Part shown: piece by piece, positions 47,381-60,675 of the stretch
Layout: each line of letters begins with the position of its first letter
How positions within the stretch are numbered: position 1 is the first letter of the stretch
Assembly (NCBI GenBank): GCA_038277395.1
Contig: CM076192.1
Coordinates: 200,570,161-200,634,160, forward strand
DNA from: Dryocosmus kuriphilus
Taxonomy: Eukaryota; Arthropoda; Insecta; Hymenoptera; Cynipidae
DNA: 64,000 nucleotides
Direction: 5' to 3'
Program-made: the position numbers and the translations under genes
The notes under the pieces: model-generated
Told to the model about the DNA's origin: nothing
What the model saw: the letters and a program-made list of their open reading frames with translations, nothing else
Databases searched by the model: none

Positions 47381-48080
47381 AAATCTAATTTAATTTTTAA
47401 TGCTTCTGCAATTTACTGTTAAAGCGTACAAAATTTAATAACATTTTTTCAACTTTTTCTGTAGTTCGATATGGAAATTCTTGATGATTACTTTTAGGTA
47501 GGAACAATTGGAAATGGACGCATTCAAGTAAACATGTTTCAGGAAATATGTATGTAATATTTTTTATAAATGATTATTATAATAATCTCTTGCACTTACA
47601 TTCAAAGCGAACGAAACAGATAAACGTCAGAAATATCATATTAGTAAAGATGTGCATTCTTTAAAACGGAAACGTTGATAAAATAATGAAGACTAGTTTT
47701 TTTTTAGGCATGATTTGCCACGATAAACGGCTGCAATATATTCTGTCTCTTATTACTTTTATCTAATATTGATGCTTTATTTATTTATTCTTCAAAATTT
47801 TCCCGAATTATCATCTTTCTTCATTTTTAGAGTTATAAAGGAAAGAAACATATAAAATATTATTTTTAATATTTCTGAATAAAAGCTCATCTTTATTATT
47901 TTTCAGGACTTTTAAGCAAGTTGTAGAAATTTTTGGAAACTTACAAAATGTATAAACCTTAAAAATCTAAGACAACAACATATACATATATATTTTGTAA
48001 GAAATTGTTAGGGGTTCTACATCCCTAAGTTTCTAAGAGGTTCTGGAAATCGTGTGAAAGACTTTAATAATAAAAAAGTT
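47380..48080. other. AT-rich stretch without gene
   Basis: No ORF, element end or strong repeat recognised; short 'ttctaagaggttctgg' pieces resemble sequence near 51,800. Confidence 0.4.
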
Positions 48081-48105
48081 GACTTTTTTATTGAGTAATA
48101 TTTAA

Positions 48106-48321
48106 AATAATATTTTATATATTTCTTTTCTTTTTTTGTTTTATTTAACTAAAGTGTTTGCAAACATTTTCTAATTTTTTTGTTGCTTCAAAACTAAAAA
48201 AATTTTAATTAGATGAATTCGATAGAAAAATTTATAATTTTTTTTTATTTTAAAAGGTTTTTAGAAGAATTTTTAGAAAATTATAAATTATTTAAATTAA
48301 TAAAATATTTCTTTTTCTCTT
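48106..48321. repeat. ~200-bp repeat, copy 1 (inverted copy 51,600; direct copy 51,960)
   Basis: Shares 'ttttatttaactaaagt', 'aattttaattagatg' and 'ttttagaaaattataaatt' with a direct copy at about 51,960-52,185 and with the complement of 51,600-51,790. Together these bracket the helicase relic. Confidence 0.7.
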
Positions 48322-48788
48322 CCTCATTTCCTATTTTTACTAGAAACATTTCTTCATTTCCTTCTTTCGCTCCACCTATCCTCTTAACTCCTTCTATCTT
48401 TCCCTGTATTCCAATATCTCTGATTAGATTTTTTATTTCCGCTTCCCCTGTTTCACTCACCACTTTCAAACACTTAACTATGATGTTATTTTTCCTCTTT
48501 GCCCTTTCTTCCCCTTCCAGTTTCCTTTCAATCTCACTCAATCTCGTATTCAATCTTTCTCCTCAATTACTCACACACTCTCTCCAACTTCCACTTCACA
48601 CTGCTTATCTTCACCTTTAAAACCTTTGCTTTCACCCACCCTTCTTCCACCACTCCTGATCTCCACACTCACTACGCTTTCTGCCTCCACGCACGCTTAT
48701 GTTATATCGTTCATCAAAGTCAAAAAACCAACATCCGACACAAAAGAGTACTCTCGCGTTCGGTACCGGAAACGGAAGTCAAATAGGG

Positions 48789-48790
<2 letters not shown>
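48281..48790 (-). pseudogene. LINE ORF1 fragment
   Basis: 90 codons from 48,553: LSEIERKLEGEERAKRKNNI, IVKCLKVVSETGEAEIKNL and RDIGIQGKIEGVKRIGGAKE. The coiled-coil plus RRM-like block matches the ORF1 part of the LINE at 18.5 kb. CT-rich plus-strand sequence to 48,790 belongs to the same fragment. Confidence 0.7.

Positions 48791-48796
<6 letters not shown>

Positions 48797-48843
<47 letters not shown>
48797..48843. repeat. (TA)n microsatellite
   Basis: About 23 TA units, followed after a short spacer by the GCC run. Confidence 0.95.
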
Positions 48844-48845
<2 letters not shown>

Positions 48846-48860
48846 ATATTATAAAAAGAT

Positions 48861-48862
<2 letters not shown>

Positions 48863-48892
<30 letters not shown>
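48863..48892. repeat. (CGC)n microsatellite
   Basis: About ten CGC units, followed by 'cccctcaccc'-rich sequence to 49,080 of unknown origin. Confidence 0.95.
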
Positions 48893-49242
48893 TGTGTCAG
48901 GAATCCAGCTCCCTTCCCCTCACCCGCTTGCCCCTTCCTCTCTCACCCATATCCCGTCCCCTCACCCCCTTCCTCTCACGAACTTCTCTCTTCCCCTCAC
49001 CCCCTTCACCCTTTTTCCTCATTAACCCCTTTGACCTGTGACCATTGACTTTGGACCCATTTGACCCGCATGGGCACATGGCCCCGTGAAAAAAAAAACA
49101 CCCTCACCACTATGTGTGTGACAAAAGTTGATCCACCTTGACTATATTTAACGTGATCTATCTACTATCCTTAAATTGATTTGGTTTTTGGTTTTTAGCC
49201 AATTTCAATGAAATTAGATCGTGAATTTAATAAATGACGTAA

Positions 49243-49299
49243 TTTCAATGAAATTGTTTCCGAGATGCACTACGTGGAAGTAACCAATATTGCATTTCA
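49243..49299. repeat. Left inverted repeat flanking the helicase
   Basis: Complement of 51,188-51,243; about five differences in 56 positions, all transitions. Contains GATGCACTACGTGGAAGTAA. A looser match continues outward ('ttttagccaatttcaatgaa' near 49,195 versus the complement near 51,415). Confidence 0.8.
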
Positions 49300-49321
49300 A
49301 ACTGTAAACAAATTGTATTAA

Positions 49322-51017
49322 TTGGTTTATACATGTATTATTATTATTATTATTAATATTATTATTATTAATATTTTTGAAGAAGCGTGTAATATCATGA
49401 TGCCTAAAGAATTAAGAAAGTTTTTAGCTTGGTTTTTAATTGCTGATAATGTTATTTCATCATATAAAATTTGGGATAAATTCAAATGTTATTTTTGTGA
49501 AGGATTTATAGATAATAATGAACAAAGAGCATTAAAAGAAATTAATGAAATTTTAAATTCAGAAAATTTGTCATGTTCTGACTTTGGTTTACCTAATCCT
49601 CAAGATATTGATAGTATAAATACAGTAGAAGCAGATATAAAATTTATGAAAGAAAATAATGAAATAAGTATTAAACTAATGAGTCAATTAAATGACGATC
49701 AAAATTATATTTTTAAAAATATAATTAAATTTGAGGATAAAATGATTTTCATTGATGCTCCTGTGGGTACGGGGAAAACTTTTATATACAGAACATTAAT
49801 TCATTATTTTATTGGAAATGGGAAGAAAGTTGTGTCAATGGCATGGACTGGTATAGCATCGATTTTACTTCCTGGTGATATGACAAGTCATCGAACTTTC
49901 AGAATGCCATTAGATTTGACATATATCGAAACTACGTTTTTAAAATTACGGTCAGATAAAAAAAATTGAGAGAATGTGACGTTATTATTTGGGATGAAGC
50001 ATCTATGATTCCGAAAAAAGCACTAGAAATAGTTGACAGAAATTTAAGAGCCTGTTGTAAAATTGAAAACTTACCATTTGCTGGAAAATTAATAATATTA
50101 GGAGGAGATTTTCGACAAATTTTACCTGTAATTAAAAACGGTTGTAGAACAAGTATTGTTCAGGAATCAATCAAATATTCTTATTTATGGCCCAATTTCA
50201 AAATTATGAATTTAAAATTAAATATGCGATCGTGTAATAATGGTTTTTCAAAATTTTAATTAAAAATTGGACAAGGAAGTATTAATTCCTTTTATATACC
50301 CGAACATTGGAAAACAAATGATATATGTACAGAAATATATGGCACAAATATAAATAAAAATGATGATTTATCAAATTGTGCAATACTAGCTTGCCATAAT
50401 GAAGACATTTATAAATTGAATAATAAAATATTAAAGAAAATTTTAGCAAAAGAAGTAACATATTACAGTGTAGATTACGCAAAAAATAAAGGAGTTGACC
50501 AAATTGATGAGGATGTTCAGTTAAATTTTCCTATTGAATATTAAAATTCGTTGAAATTTCCAGGTTTACCAATTCATAAATTAACTTTAAAAATTGGCGC
50601 AATTGTAATGCTGATAAGAAATTTAAGTATTAATGATGGGCTTTGTAATGGAACACATTTGAAAATTTTACAATTACATAAATTTAATATTAAAGTTATG
50701 GTTATTACTGGTACTAAAAAGGGAACTACGGCTTTCATACCCAGAATAATTTTAGATCTGGGGAATTTTCTTCTTTACCATTTATTTTATATAGAAGACA
50801 ATTTACAACTTTTTTAGCTTTTGCAATTACAATAAATAAATCTCAAGGTCAAAGTTTCGAAAAATTAGGAATATTCTTTCATAGACCTTTATTTTCTCAT
50901 GGACAATTATATGTAGCTCTATCCAGATGTAAAAATCCTGATAAATTGTTTATTGAGAATAAATCAGAAGATGATACAAATATTAAAAATATTGTTTGGA
51001 AAGAAATTTTTGAATAA
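49322..51017 (+). pseudogene. Helitron-type Pif1-like helicase, C-terminal domain
   Basis: A run of frames gives MMPKELRKFLAWFLIADNV, the Walker A loop DAPVGTGKTF, VIIWDEASMIPKKA (Walker B), LIILGGDFRQILPVIKNGC, KIGAIVMLIRNLSINDGLCN, AITINKSQGQSFEKLGIFF and GQLYVALSRCKNPDKLF, ending EIFE* at 51,017. All core superfamily-1 helicase motifs are present in order. It is broken by a frameshift in the A-run near 49,962, TAA at 50,257 and 50,541 (each where Leu TTA would fit) and a frameshift near 50,765. The Rep nuclease domain of a full Helitron protein is absent. It would unwind DNA during rolling-circle transposition. Confidence 0.88.
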
Positions 51018-51187
51018 AAATTAACTATGTTCTCTTGGTCTTATATATATTTTAAAATATATATAATATTAAATAAAGTTTCTGTTTATTAAATTTTAAT
51101 AAACAGAACTTTTTCTAAACTTTTTTTTCTCAGTGTATAAAATATATAATATATGAACAATTTAATATAATTTTTGTTACAGATTTT

Positions 51188-51243
51188 TGAGATGCAGTAT
51201 TGATTACTTCCACGTAGTGCATCTTGGAAACGATTTCATTGAA
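51188..51243. repeat. Right inverted repeat flanking the helicase
   Basis: Complement of 49,243-49,299, placed about 170 bp after the helicase stop. Confidence 0.8.
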
Positions 51244-51500
51244 TTTTAAGTGAATTGAAAAATATAATGATCACTCATAAATATAGTGATAATGAAAGAT
51301 ATTAAATAAATATAAAATTAAATTATATTATAAAAATATATATAATTAATATATTAATCAATATATTATATGATATAATATATTAATTAAATTATAAAAT
51401 ATAAATTCAATGAAATTGGCAAAAAATCAATAAATTAGATAATAATATAAAAATTAGAAATTCATCAAAATTCATCAAAATTCTGTCAGAATGGGGGGTA

Positions 51501-51534
51501 GGCGCGCGAAGCGCCCAGGGGGGCGAAGCCCCCC
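51501..51534. other. Twin GC-rich GAA-loop hairpins
   Basis: GCGC-GAA-GCGC (51,504-51,514) and GGGGGGC-GAA-GCCCCCC (51,518-51,534) stand in otherwise AT-rich DNA. Both contain GCGAAGC, known as an exceptionally stable DNA mini-hairpin. They may mark the end of the helicase-bearing element. Confidence 0.8.
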
Positions 51535-51599
51535 TTGTATATATATACGTATGTATATAAAATTTCTAATTTAAGGAGTCACATATATTTTATTAAATT

Positions 51600-52185
51600 G
51601 AATAATTTATAGTTTTATAAAAATTCTTCTAAAAACCCTTTAAAATAAAGAAATAAAAATAAATATCTTCTTATCGAGTTTATCCAATTAAAATTGGGTT
51701 AATTTCAAGAAACAAAAAAATTTGAAAATGTTTTCAAAGATTTCTGTTTTAGAATTTCTAAAAAAAATTTGTAAATAAAAAGCGTTGCATAAAATTTTCC
51801 AAGTTTCTAAGTTCCTAAATTTCTAAAAATCTCTTCCAACAGAGCTTAAAATATTTTAATATTACTAATTATAAAATACTAAGCTTTTTTATTTAAATTA
51901 GTTATGTTTTATTTTACCTATTTTTCAGTTTACTGGAATTCCACTTGGCCTAATTTAAAATAATATTTTATATATTTCTTTCCTTTTTTTCCTTTTTTCT
52001 TTTTGTTTTATTTAACTAAAGTCTTTGAAAATATTTTCTAATTTTTTGTTTCTAGAAACCAACAAAATTTTAATTGGATGTACTCGATAAAAAAATTTAT
52101 AATTTTTTTTTTATTTTAAAAGGATTTTAGAGGAATTTTTAGAAAATTATAAATTATTAAAATTAGTAAAATATTTTTAATCTAT
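51600..52185. repeat. Inverted (51,600-51,790) and direct (51,960-52,185) copies of the 48.1-kb repeat
   Basis: See the copy at 48,106. Two orientations of the same ~200-bp sequence occur within 600 bp, with one more on the far side of the helicase. Confidence 0.7.
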
Positions 52186-52199
52186 TAAAATAAAATTTC

Positions 52200-53380
<1,181 letters not shown>

Positions 53381-54653
53381 ATGCACACATTTGTTTTAAT
53401 CGAAAAAAGGTAAATAAAAATCAAAAATTTAAGCTTCCCGCTAAACTGTGCAGCATAAGGAAAAAATGATAATGTCAAATTTATTTACCTCAAAAGGGTT
53501 TACAATTTTGCTTGCTATCGAATTTTTACAACGAACCCAATTGTACTTTCGTACTTGTAAGATTAAGCCATTTGAGGCTATGCTGGAGAATTTTCGTCCC
53601 AAGTCAAGATTTTTCAACTAAAATTAACAGTTCTTTCTGAAAAATGCACAGGTTTCAATAATTTGAGGTTACGCTAAAGATTACGGAAACTATCCTTTGT
53701 CAATCTGACGTCAACTGCACTGGGATTGCGCAGACATCCATTTTAATTCATATTAGGTGATAATTTTGATTGAAAAATCTTGATTTTTTTTAAAAATTCC
53801 CAAAACATAACCTGGAATAGCTTAAGCCGAAATGTCCGTATTTTTCCTTGCGAAACAGTTAAATCTCCAACAAAAAGGATTAATTTTTTACGGAATATTT
53901 AAGTTTAAGCTAAAAAAAAAAACAATTTTTAATATAATTGTCGAATTTTCAGTTAGAAGGATGAATTTTCATTCGAAAAATTATAACTGATTAAACCAAA
54001 AAATATTGTTTTTCAAACAACAATATTTGTATTATCAACATTTTATTGTAAAGAAAATAATTTTCCGTAAAATATTAATTCTCAACAAAATCTTAAAATT
54101 TGAAAACCAAAAAATAGTTTAAATTCTACCCAGAAAATTAGTTCTCAAACAAAAATGAAAGAGCTAAGTTTTGAATAAAAAAAAAAGATTAAATTTGATA
54201 GTTAATATTTGAATTTTCAACCAGGAAACATGAATTTTCAGGAAAAGAGTAATTCTTATTCTTAATGAAATCCATGACTTTCCAAAAAAGAAGTCAAAGT
54301 TCCAATTAAAGAAATGGCTCAAAGTAAACGAGCAGACATTTCCAGAAGACTATAAGCCACATTTGTATTTTTTATTAAAAAATTTAATTTTCAAAAAATA
54401 GTTAACTTTCAATTAAAAAAAGTTTTCAACTAAATATGGAAAATTCTTAAACGAAAATGTAAAAGTTGACTTAAAGCAACGAAAAGAATATTCAACCAAG
54501 AATATGTGTTTTTTTATGGGGTTTCATTCATTTAATCATATTCTATTATTGGTCCACATTAAAGTTATAAAAATTTTAAATCCTACATTTCTGAGTATCT
54601 TATAAATAAAATAATATTTATTCTGTACTGAATTTATATAATCTTTTAATTAC

Positions 54654-54683
54654 CTCTACTCCCCCTTGTGTTAGAAGATGATC
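54654..54683 (-). other. Micro-exon-like cassette B4 (30 nt)
   Basis: Exactly 30 nt between ttcttctttCAG and GTAATT on the minus strand. Phase 2 reads SSSNTRGSR; phase 0 reads DHLLTQGGVE. Confidence 0.5.
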
Positions 54684-55358
54684 CTGAAAGAAGAACATGG
54701 CGATTTTCTATTAATGAATTTTTTCAACGAAACCATTTGTACTTTCCTACATGTAAGTTTAAGGCATCTGAGGCTATATTGAAGCATCTTCGCCCCAAGT
54801 TAATACTTTTCAACTAAAATCATCAGTTATTTTAGAACAAAGATTGATCAGTTAGATAAATGAAAAAAATTAATTTAGAAACCAAAATAGTTGAACTTTT
54901 AATTTAAAAAGCTGAATTTTCCGAAAAATATTAATTCTCAACAAAATCTTAAAATTTCAAAGCAGAAAACTAGTTGAAATTCCACACAGAAGATTATTTC
55001 TCATCCAAAAATTAAATTGCTAAATTTTTAATAGAAGAAAGGATTGAACTTGACCGACTATAGTTGAATTTTCGAACAAAAAACATGATTTTTCAACAAA
55101 AAAATTAATTCTTAACAAAATCCATGACTCTCCGAAAAGGAAGACAAAATTCCAACCAAGCAAATGTCTTAAATTTCACGAACAAGCATTTCCAAAGCAA
55201 TATAAACCATATTTGTATCTTTGATTTAAATAATTTTATTTTCAACAAAATATTGAATTTTTAATAAATAAAAGTTTTCAACTATATGTGGTAAATTTTT
55301 GAACGAAAATGTAGAATTTGACTTAAAGTAAAGAAAAACAAAATTCCAGCCAAATATA

Positions 55359-56653
55359 CGAGGGATGTTTGATATGTCAGTGACTTTTTTAATTTTCCGC
55401 GCAGTAACTTTAAATTCAAAACTGCAACCGTCAACGCCATCTATGGATAGCCTACTGTTAAATTTTAAGCAAGCTGGGTCATTTAGTTTGTGTTTGACAG
55501 CCATTGAAAGCAGAGAATCTCGTGAATTCTAACGAAAATGGAAAAAAGTGAGTTTCGTGTGCTGATTAAGCATTATTTTTTGCGTAAGAAAACCATCACT
55601 GAAACCAAGAAAAGACTTGATGAGTACTATGGGAACTCTGCACCATCAATTTCAATGGCTAAGAAATGGTTTACTGAGTTTCGTTGTGGTCGTACCAGCA
55701 CAAGTGACGCCGAACGTTCAGGTCGCCCAAAAGAGGTCATTACGCCAGAAATCGTCGATAAAACCATGGAATGATATTGGACGATAGGAGAATGAAAGTG
55801 CGTGAAGTGTCTGAGGCTGTGGGCATCTCAACTGAGCGGGTACATCACATTTTACATGAATATTTGGACATGAAAAAACTATCCGCGAGATGGGTGCCGC
55901 GATTGCTCACAATCGAGCATAAGCGCAATCGTGTGACCACTTCAAAGGAGTGTTTGGCGATGTTCAGCCGCAATCCGAACGAGTTTTTGCGCCGTTTCGT
56001 AACCGTGGACGAAACATGGATCCATCACAATAGACCAGAGACCAAGGAACAATCAAAACAGTGGCTTTCTCCGGGTGAACGTGCACCAAAGAAGGCGAAG
56101 ATGGGTCTGTCGGCCAATAAGGTCATGGCCACAGTTTTTTTTGGGATGCATGTGGTATCATTCACATCGATTACCTTCAGAAGGGTAAAAACGATCAACG
56201 GCCAATATTATTCAGAGCTTTTAGACAGATTCGATATTGATTTTAAGAAAAAAAGATCGCATTTGTCGAAGCAAAAGGTGCTGTTCCATCAGGACAATGC
56301 ACGGGTGCGCACGTGTGTAGTCGCGATGGGAAAAATCCATGAATTGGGCTATGAACTGCTACCTCATCCAGCATATTCTCCAGATTTAGCCCCCTCCGAC
56401 TATTTCCTGTTTCCAAACCTGAAGAAATGGCTGGCCAGTAAGAGATTTGGGTCGAATGAAGACGTCATCACCAAAACAAACGCCTATTTTGAGGACCTTG
56501 ATAAAACCTATTATTTGGAAGGAATAAAAAAATTGGAAAAACGCTGGAATAAATGTATCGAGCTAAAAGGAGATTACGTTGAGAAATAAAATGCTTATTT
56601 GCCGAAAAAAAATTTTTTATTCAAAAAGTCACTGACTTATCAACCAGCCCTCG
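55359..56653 (+). mobile_element. Mariner element 2, near full length
   Basis: 1,295 bp with ~31-bp terminal repeats (CGAGGG..., three differences) and TA on both sides. The size equals that of canonical mariners. It splits the cassette repeat array, so it is younger than the array. Confidence 0.95.
55538..56589 (+). pseudogene. Mariner 2 transposase with three small frame errors
   Basis: Frame 1 (55,538-55,774) has MEKSEFRVLIKHYFLRKKTI and SGRPKEVITPEIVDK. A one-base shift near 55,765 leads to the long frame ending GDYVEK* at 56,589, about 345 residues in all, the family norm. It has WVPRLLTIEHKRNRVTTSKE, VDETWIHHN, HQDNARVRT and YSPDLAPSDYFLF (D34D). Between about 56,137 and 56,190 the frame is displaced by an extra T in an eight-T run and restored by an extra A, garbling about 18 residues. 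All three catalytic Asp are kept. Confidence 0.92.
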
Positions 56654-56798
56654 TATATGTCTTTTTATACGGTTTCATTAGTTTGGTCATATTATTGACC
56701 CTCATTAACGTTACCAAGATTTTGAATTTTAAATTTATGAGTATTTATTTCAACCTACCATTTGTTTTGTATTGGACTATGAATAATGTTTTAATTAC

Positions 56799-56828
56799 CT
56801 CTACTCCAACTTGGTTGAGAAGATGATC
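56799..56828 (-). other. Micro-exon-like cassette B3 (30 nt)
   Basis: Exactly 30 nt between ttttttctttCAG and GTAATT on the minus strand. Phase 2 reads SSSQPSWSR; phase 0 reads DHLLNQVGVE. Confidence 0.5.
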
Positions 56829-57991
56829 CTGAAAGAAAAAAATTGCGATTTTTTATTAGCGAATTTTTCAGCGGACTTAATTGTACTTTCGTACGCGTAT
56901 GTTTAAACTGTTTGAGGTTATGTTAGGGAATTTTCACCCCAAATTAAAATTTTTCCACCAAAATCATCAGTTTTTTTTGGTAAAATTCACCTTTCTTACG
57001 TGAAAATTCAACTATTTTGTTAAAAACTGGTGTTTTAGTTCAGGAACTAAACTGCTGTGTTGCAAACCACCTTTTTAAAGATTGAACTATTTTTGCTTTA
57101 AAACTTAATTATTTGGTTGAAAGTGCAATATTTCAGCTGGTAACGAAGCCAGTAAAGGAATATTCTCGAAACTAAACCATTTTTATTATAAACAAACTTT
57201 TCAAACAACATCAAGAAGAAGGGCTTAGTAAAAATTACATACTTTTAAGATATTATAGTTAAATTTTCAAAAAAAGGATTAATTTTCAAACAAAAGTAGT
57301 TTGATCAAAACGAAAGGAGAAAACTAAAAAGATGAATTCTGAATACAAGTAGTTGAATTTTTAGCCGAAAAAGAGAATCTTCAACCAAACACTTAAATCT
57401 TTAATCGTCAACCAAATATTTAATTTTTTCATAAAAAAAGGATAAATTATCATGAAAGTATTGTTCAATTATTACTATCCATCAAAGGTAAGGAAACATA
57501 AAGAAAAGAAGTTGAATTTTGGACAGAAAAGAATAATTTTGAACACAAAATACTTGATTTTCCAACTAAAAGACATAAGTTTTCAAGAAAGTTTAATTCT
57601 GAACAAATTCCATGCTTTTTAAAAAAAGTTTAGTTAAAACTCCACCCAAAAAGAATATTTTAAAGTAAACGAAAAGACATTTCCAGGAAGCTGTAAACCA
57701 TATTTGTATTTTTGTTTTAGGAAAACTTATTTTTGAACGAAAAAGCGCACGATTAATAAAAAAAGTTCTCAAATAAATACGACGAATTCTCGAACTAAAA
57801 TGTGAAAGTTGACTCATAGTAAAAAAAAAATTTTCCAAACAAAAATATATTTTTTATGCTGTTTCATTAATTTAATCATATTATTATTGTCCCTTATTAT
57901 CCTCATCAAAACTTTAAATCCTATATTTTTGTGTATTTTATTCACTAATGGCTTTTTATTTTATTATGTAGTTTAAATCATTTTTTACTAC

Positions 57992-58024
57992 TTGAAGGTA
58001 TACTTGGTGGCGGCGACGGTTGGT
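57992..58024 (-). other. Micro-exon-like cassette A3 (33 nt)
   Basis: 33 nt between cccttttttCAG and GTAGTA on the minus strand. Phase 2 reads QPSPPPSIPS, close to PSPPPRKVPS of the cassette at 4331. Confidence 0.5.
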
Positions 58025-59079
58025 CTGAAAAAAGGGAAATGGAGATATTTTATTAACGAATTTTTTCAAGGAACACAATTGTACTTACGTACTTGTAAGT
58101 TTAAGCTATTTGATGTTATGTGAGGGAATTCTCTCTTGAATTCTACATTTGCAACCAAAATCATAAACTTACAGGCTTCAATAATTTTAGGTTATGTTAA
58201 GGAATCTCAAATCTCTTTTTTGGCAAGCTAACGTCTAAAAAAAACCCATTTTTGCACTAGGTTTTGTGAAGGGCGTCTATTTTAAGTCATATTAGGTGAT
58301 GACTTTGGTTGAATGGTCTTGATTTCTGTTGAAAATTTCAGACCATAACCTGGAATGGCTTAAGCCGAATAATCAAGCACCTAAGTTAAAACCTTAAGTG
58401 AACAGTTAAATTTTCAACAAAAAGGTGGATTTTTGATAAAGAATGCTTATATTTTCAACAAAAAATAAATAAATTTTTAATGTGGTATTTTAATTTCTAA
58501 CAAAGAAAATACCAATTCTTAATAAAATAGTTGAATTTTCAAATAAAAGAATGAATTCCCTTTGAAAAATTTATAACTGACTTAAACTAGAAGATATTTT
58601 TGTTTTTTATCCAATGATAGTTGAATTATCAAGCTTGAAAGAATTTTTAAAAACATAATTGAATTCCGGCTCACGAAACATAAATGTTCAACAAGAGAAT
58701 TGTTTTTCGGGAAAACAGTTGAACTTTCAACCAAAGATATATTATTAACAAAATACTTGCATTGGCAAGAAAAATATTTAAATTTTCAACTAAAAAGGAT
58801 GAATTCTTAACCAAGAATGGAAGAGTTAGATAATTGAATGAAAAAAATTCAATTTAGAAACAAAAATACTTGAATTTTTATTAAAAAACATAATTTTCCG
58901 AATAATATTAATTCTCGACAAAATCCTAAAATATCAGAATAAAAAAACAGTTGAAATTCTACTCAAAGAATTATTACTCAACCAAAAATAAAACAGCTAA
59001 ATTTTGAGTAAAAAAAAAGGCTAAATTCGATCGAAAATGTTTGAATTTTCAATCAGAAAGCACGAATTTTCAAGAAAAG

Positions 59080-59535
59080 ATTCCAACTTGAATTTCAAAG
59101 CAATTTCAATTTTTCTTTATTTCTCCTTCTTTAGCTTTAATTTGTTAATTAAAGTAATTTACATATATTATATATTATGTCAACATTATATTTATATTTT
59201 AGCTTGTATTTCAAGTCCACTGCAATGATTTTTCCTTTATCTATCTTTCCTTACTTTTCAGTTTTTTTTATTTTAGAAAAGGTATATCAAAATTTCGCTT
59301 ATCTGCCCTTCTTTATCTTCTATAGATAAAGATATAGAAAAAATTAAATACTTTCTCCATAAGAATAAAAGAAATTTAAAACTGACTTGAAGATCAAGTA
59401 TGAAAGTAAATATAATATACTTTCATTCAAACATGAAAAATAAAGAAGGAAAAATAAAGGAAAGATCCTTGGAATGGATTCGAACTTTCCTTTATTTTTT
59501 ATATTAATTATTTATCATTAAAGGAAAGAATTTCT

Positions 59536-59578
<43 letters not shown>

Positions 59579-59700
59579 TATTGATATGTATATACATATA
59601 TTCCAACTTGAATTTCAAGTCAATTTCAATTTTATTTTATGTTTCCCTCTTTACTTTTCATTTTTTTATTTCTGAAACGAGATATACAAATTTAAGCATA
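59080..59700. repeat. Dispersed 'ttgaatttcaagtcaatttc' repeats and (AT)n
   Basis: The block 'caacttgaatttcaa' with following CT-rich sequence occurs at 59,085, 59,604 and, shortened, 60,686. An (AT)n run covers 59,541-59,577. The 63-codon ORF at 59,037 is a by-product. Confidence 0.6.
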
Positions 59701-59702
59701 TA

Positions 59703-60643
59703 CGAGGTGCGATCACAAAGTAAGGTGACTTTTTATTTTTATTAAAAAATATTAACTTATTCATCAGTATTGATATTGCCCCCTTCAAAGTAAACCCCCT
59801 CGGATATAATACATTTGTGCCAGCGCTTTTTCCAATCCTCAAAGCATTTATTTCTGATTAGCACTTTTTGGTACAGCCTTCAGATGTTCCAGTGATGCGG
59901 TCTTTATCTCCTCAATCGTCGCAAAACGCCGTCCTTTCATGGGTCTTTTCAATTTTGTAAACAGGAAAAAGTCGCAGAGAGCCAAATCTGGTGAATGCGG
60001 TGGCTGAGGCATGATTATGTTATTGTTCTTGGCCAAAAAATTACGAACAAGCAATGACGTGTGAGCTGGCGCATTATCGTAGTTTCAGGACAAACTTCAC
60101 TGACACACGTCTCTACCCAAAATATCCACTAAAATTGCTTGGGACGAGCCAAAAGAGATGCCGCCATCATCAGCAACTTCTCTAATGGTAATTCGACGAT
60201 TCGCCAACACTATTTTCTTCACTTCTTCAACGTTTTCATCAGTTGTTGACGTGCTGGGACGTCCAGGGCGAGCTTCGTCATTAACATCTTCTCGGCCTTC
60301 CCGAAAGAGCTTGTACCACTTATAAACATTTTTTTTACTCAGAGTACAGTCACCGTATGCCACTGTCAACATTTCAAGTGTCTTGGAGCACTTAATTTCA
60401 TTTTTTACACAAAATTGGATGCAGAATCTTTGATCCATTTTTTTCGACAGCAGAAAATCTCCGAGCACGCAAAATACTTCTAGCCTTTATGACTCTCACA
60501 AACGAACAAAAAATGCTATATAGCTGAAACTGTGCACATATGTTTGGGACAAATGTATAAACATAAGAAAAGAAGAAAACGAATATCGACTGTACACATT
60601 CCGCGAAAATCAAAAAGTCACCTTACTTTTTGATCACACCCCG
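59703..60643 (-). mobile_element. Mariner element 3, internally deleted
   Basis: 941 bp with ~32-bp terminal repeats (three differences; shared GTAAGGTGACTTTTT) and flanking TA. Different TIRs from mariners 1 and 2, so a third family. Confidence 0.92.
59848..60438 (-). pseudogene. Mariner 3 transposase, middle deleted
   Basis: N-terminal frame (MDQRFCIQFCVKNEIKCSKT, KKNVYKWYKLFREGRED, ARPGRPSTSTTDEN) has the HTH and GRPS block and ends at DILGRDVCQ*. The C-terminal frame has DNAPAHTSLLVRNFLAKNNN and HSPDLALCDFFLF (second and third catalytic Asp, D34D). About 110-130 residues in between, including the first catalytic Asp, are missing. Its terminal repeats could still be mobilised by a full-length relative. 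Confidence 0.9.

Positions 60644-60649
<6 letters not shown>

Positions 60650-60675
<26 letters not shown>

Larger units (their letters stand above)
53440..58970 (-). repeat. Minus-orientation copies of the cassette repeat family
   Basis: Cores homologous to those at 1-4.8 kb are found in reverse at about 53,530-53,830 (cassette lost), 54,590-54,800, 56,690-56,960 and 57,860-58,360, set in the same low-complexity AT-rich DNA. A mariner (55,359-56,653) is inserted between two units. Confidence 0.8.

Noticed and set aside
48213..49048. CT-rich plus-strand ORFs, including the one across (TA)n and (CGC)n
   Set aside because: Antisense of a LINE ORF1 fragment and microsatellite translation.
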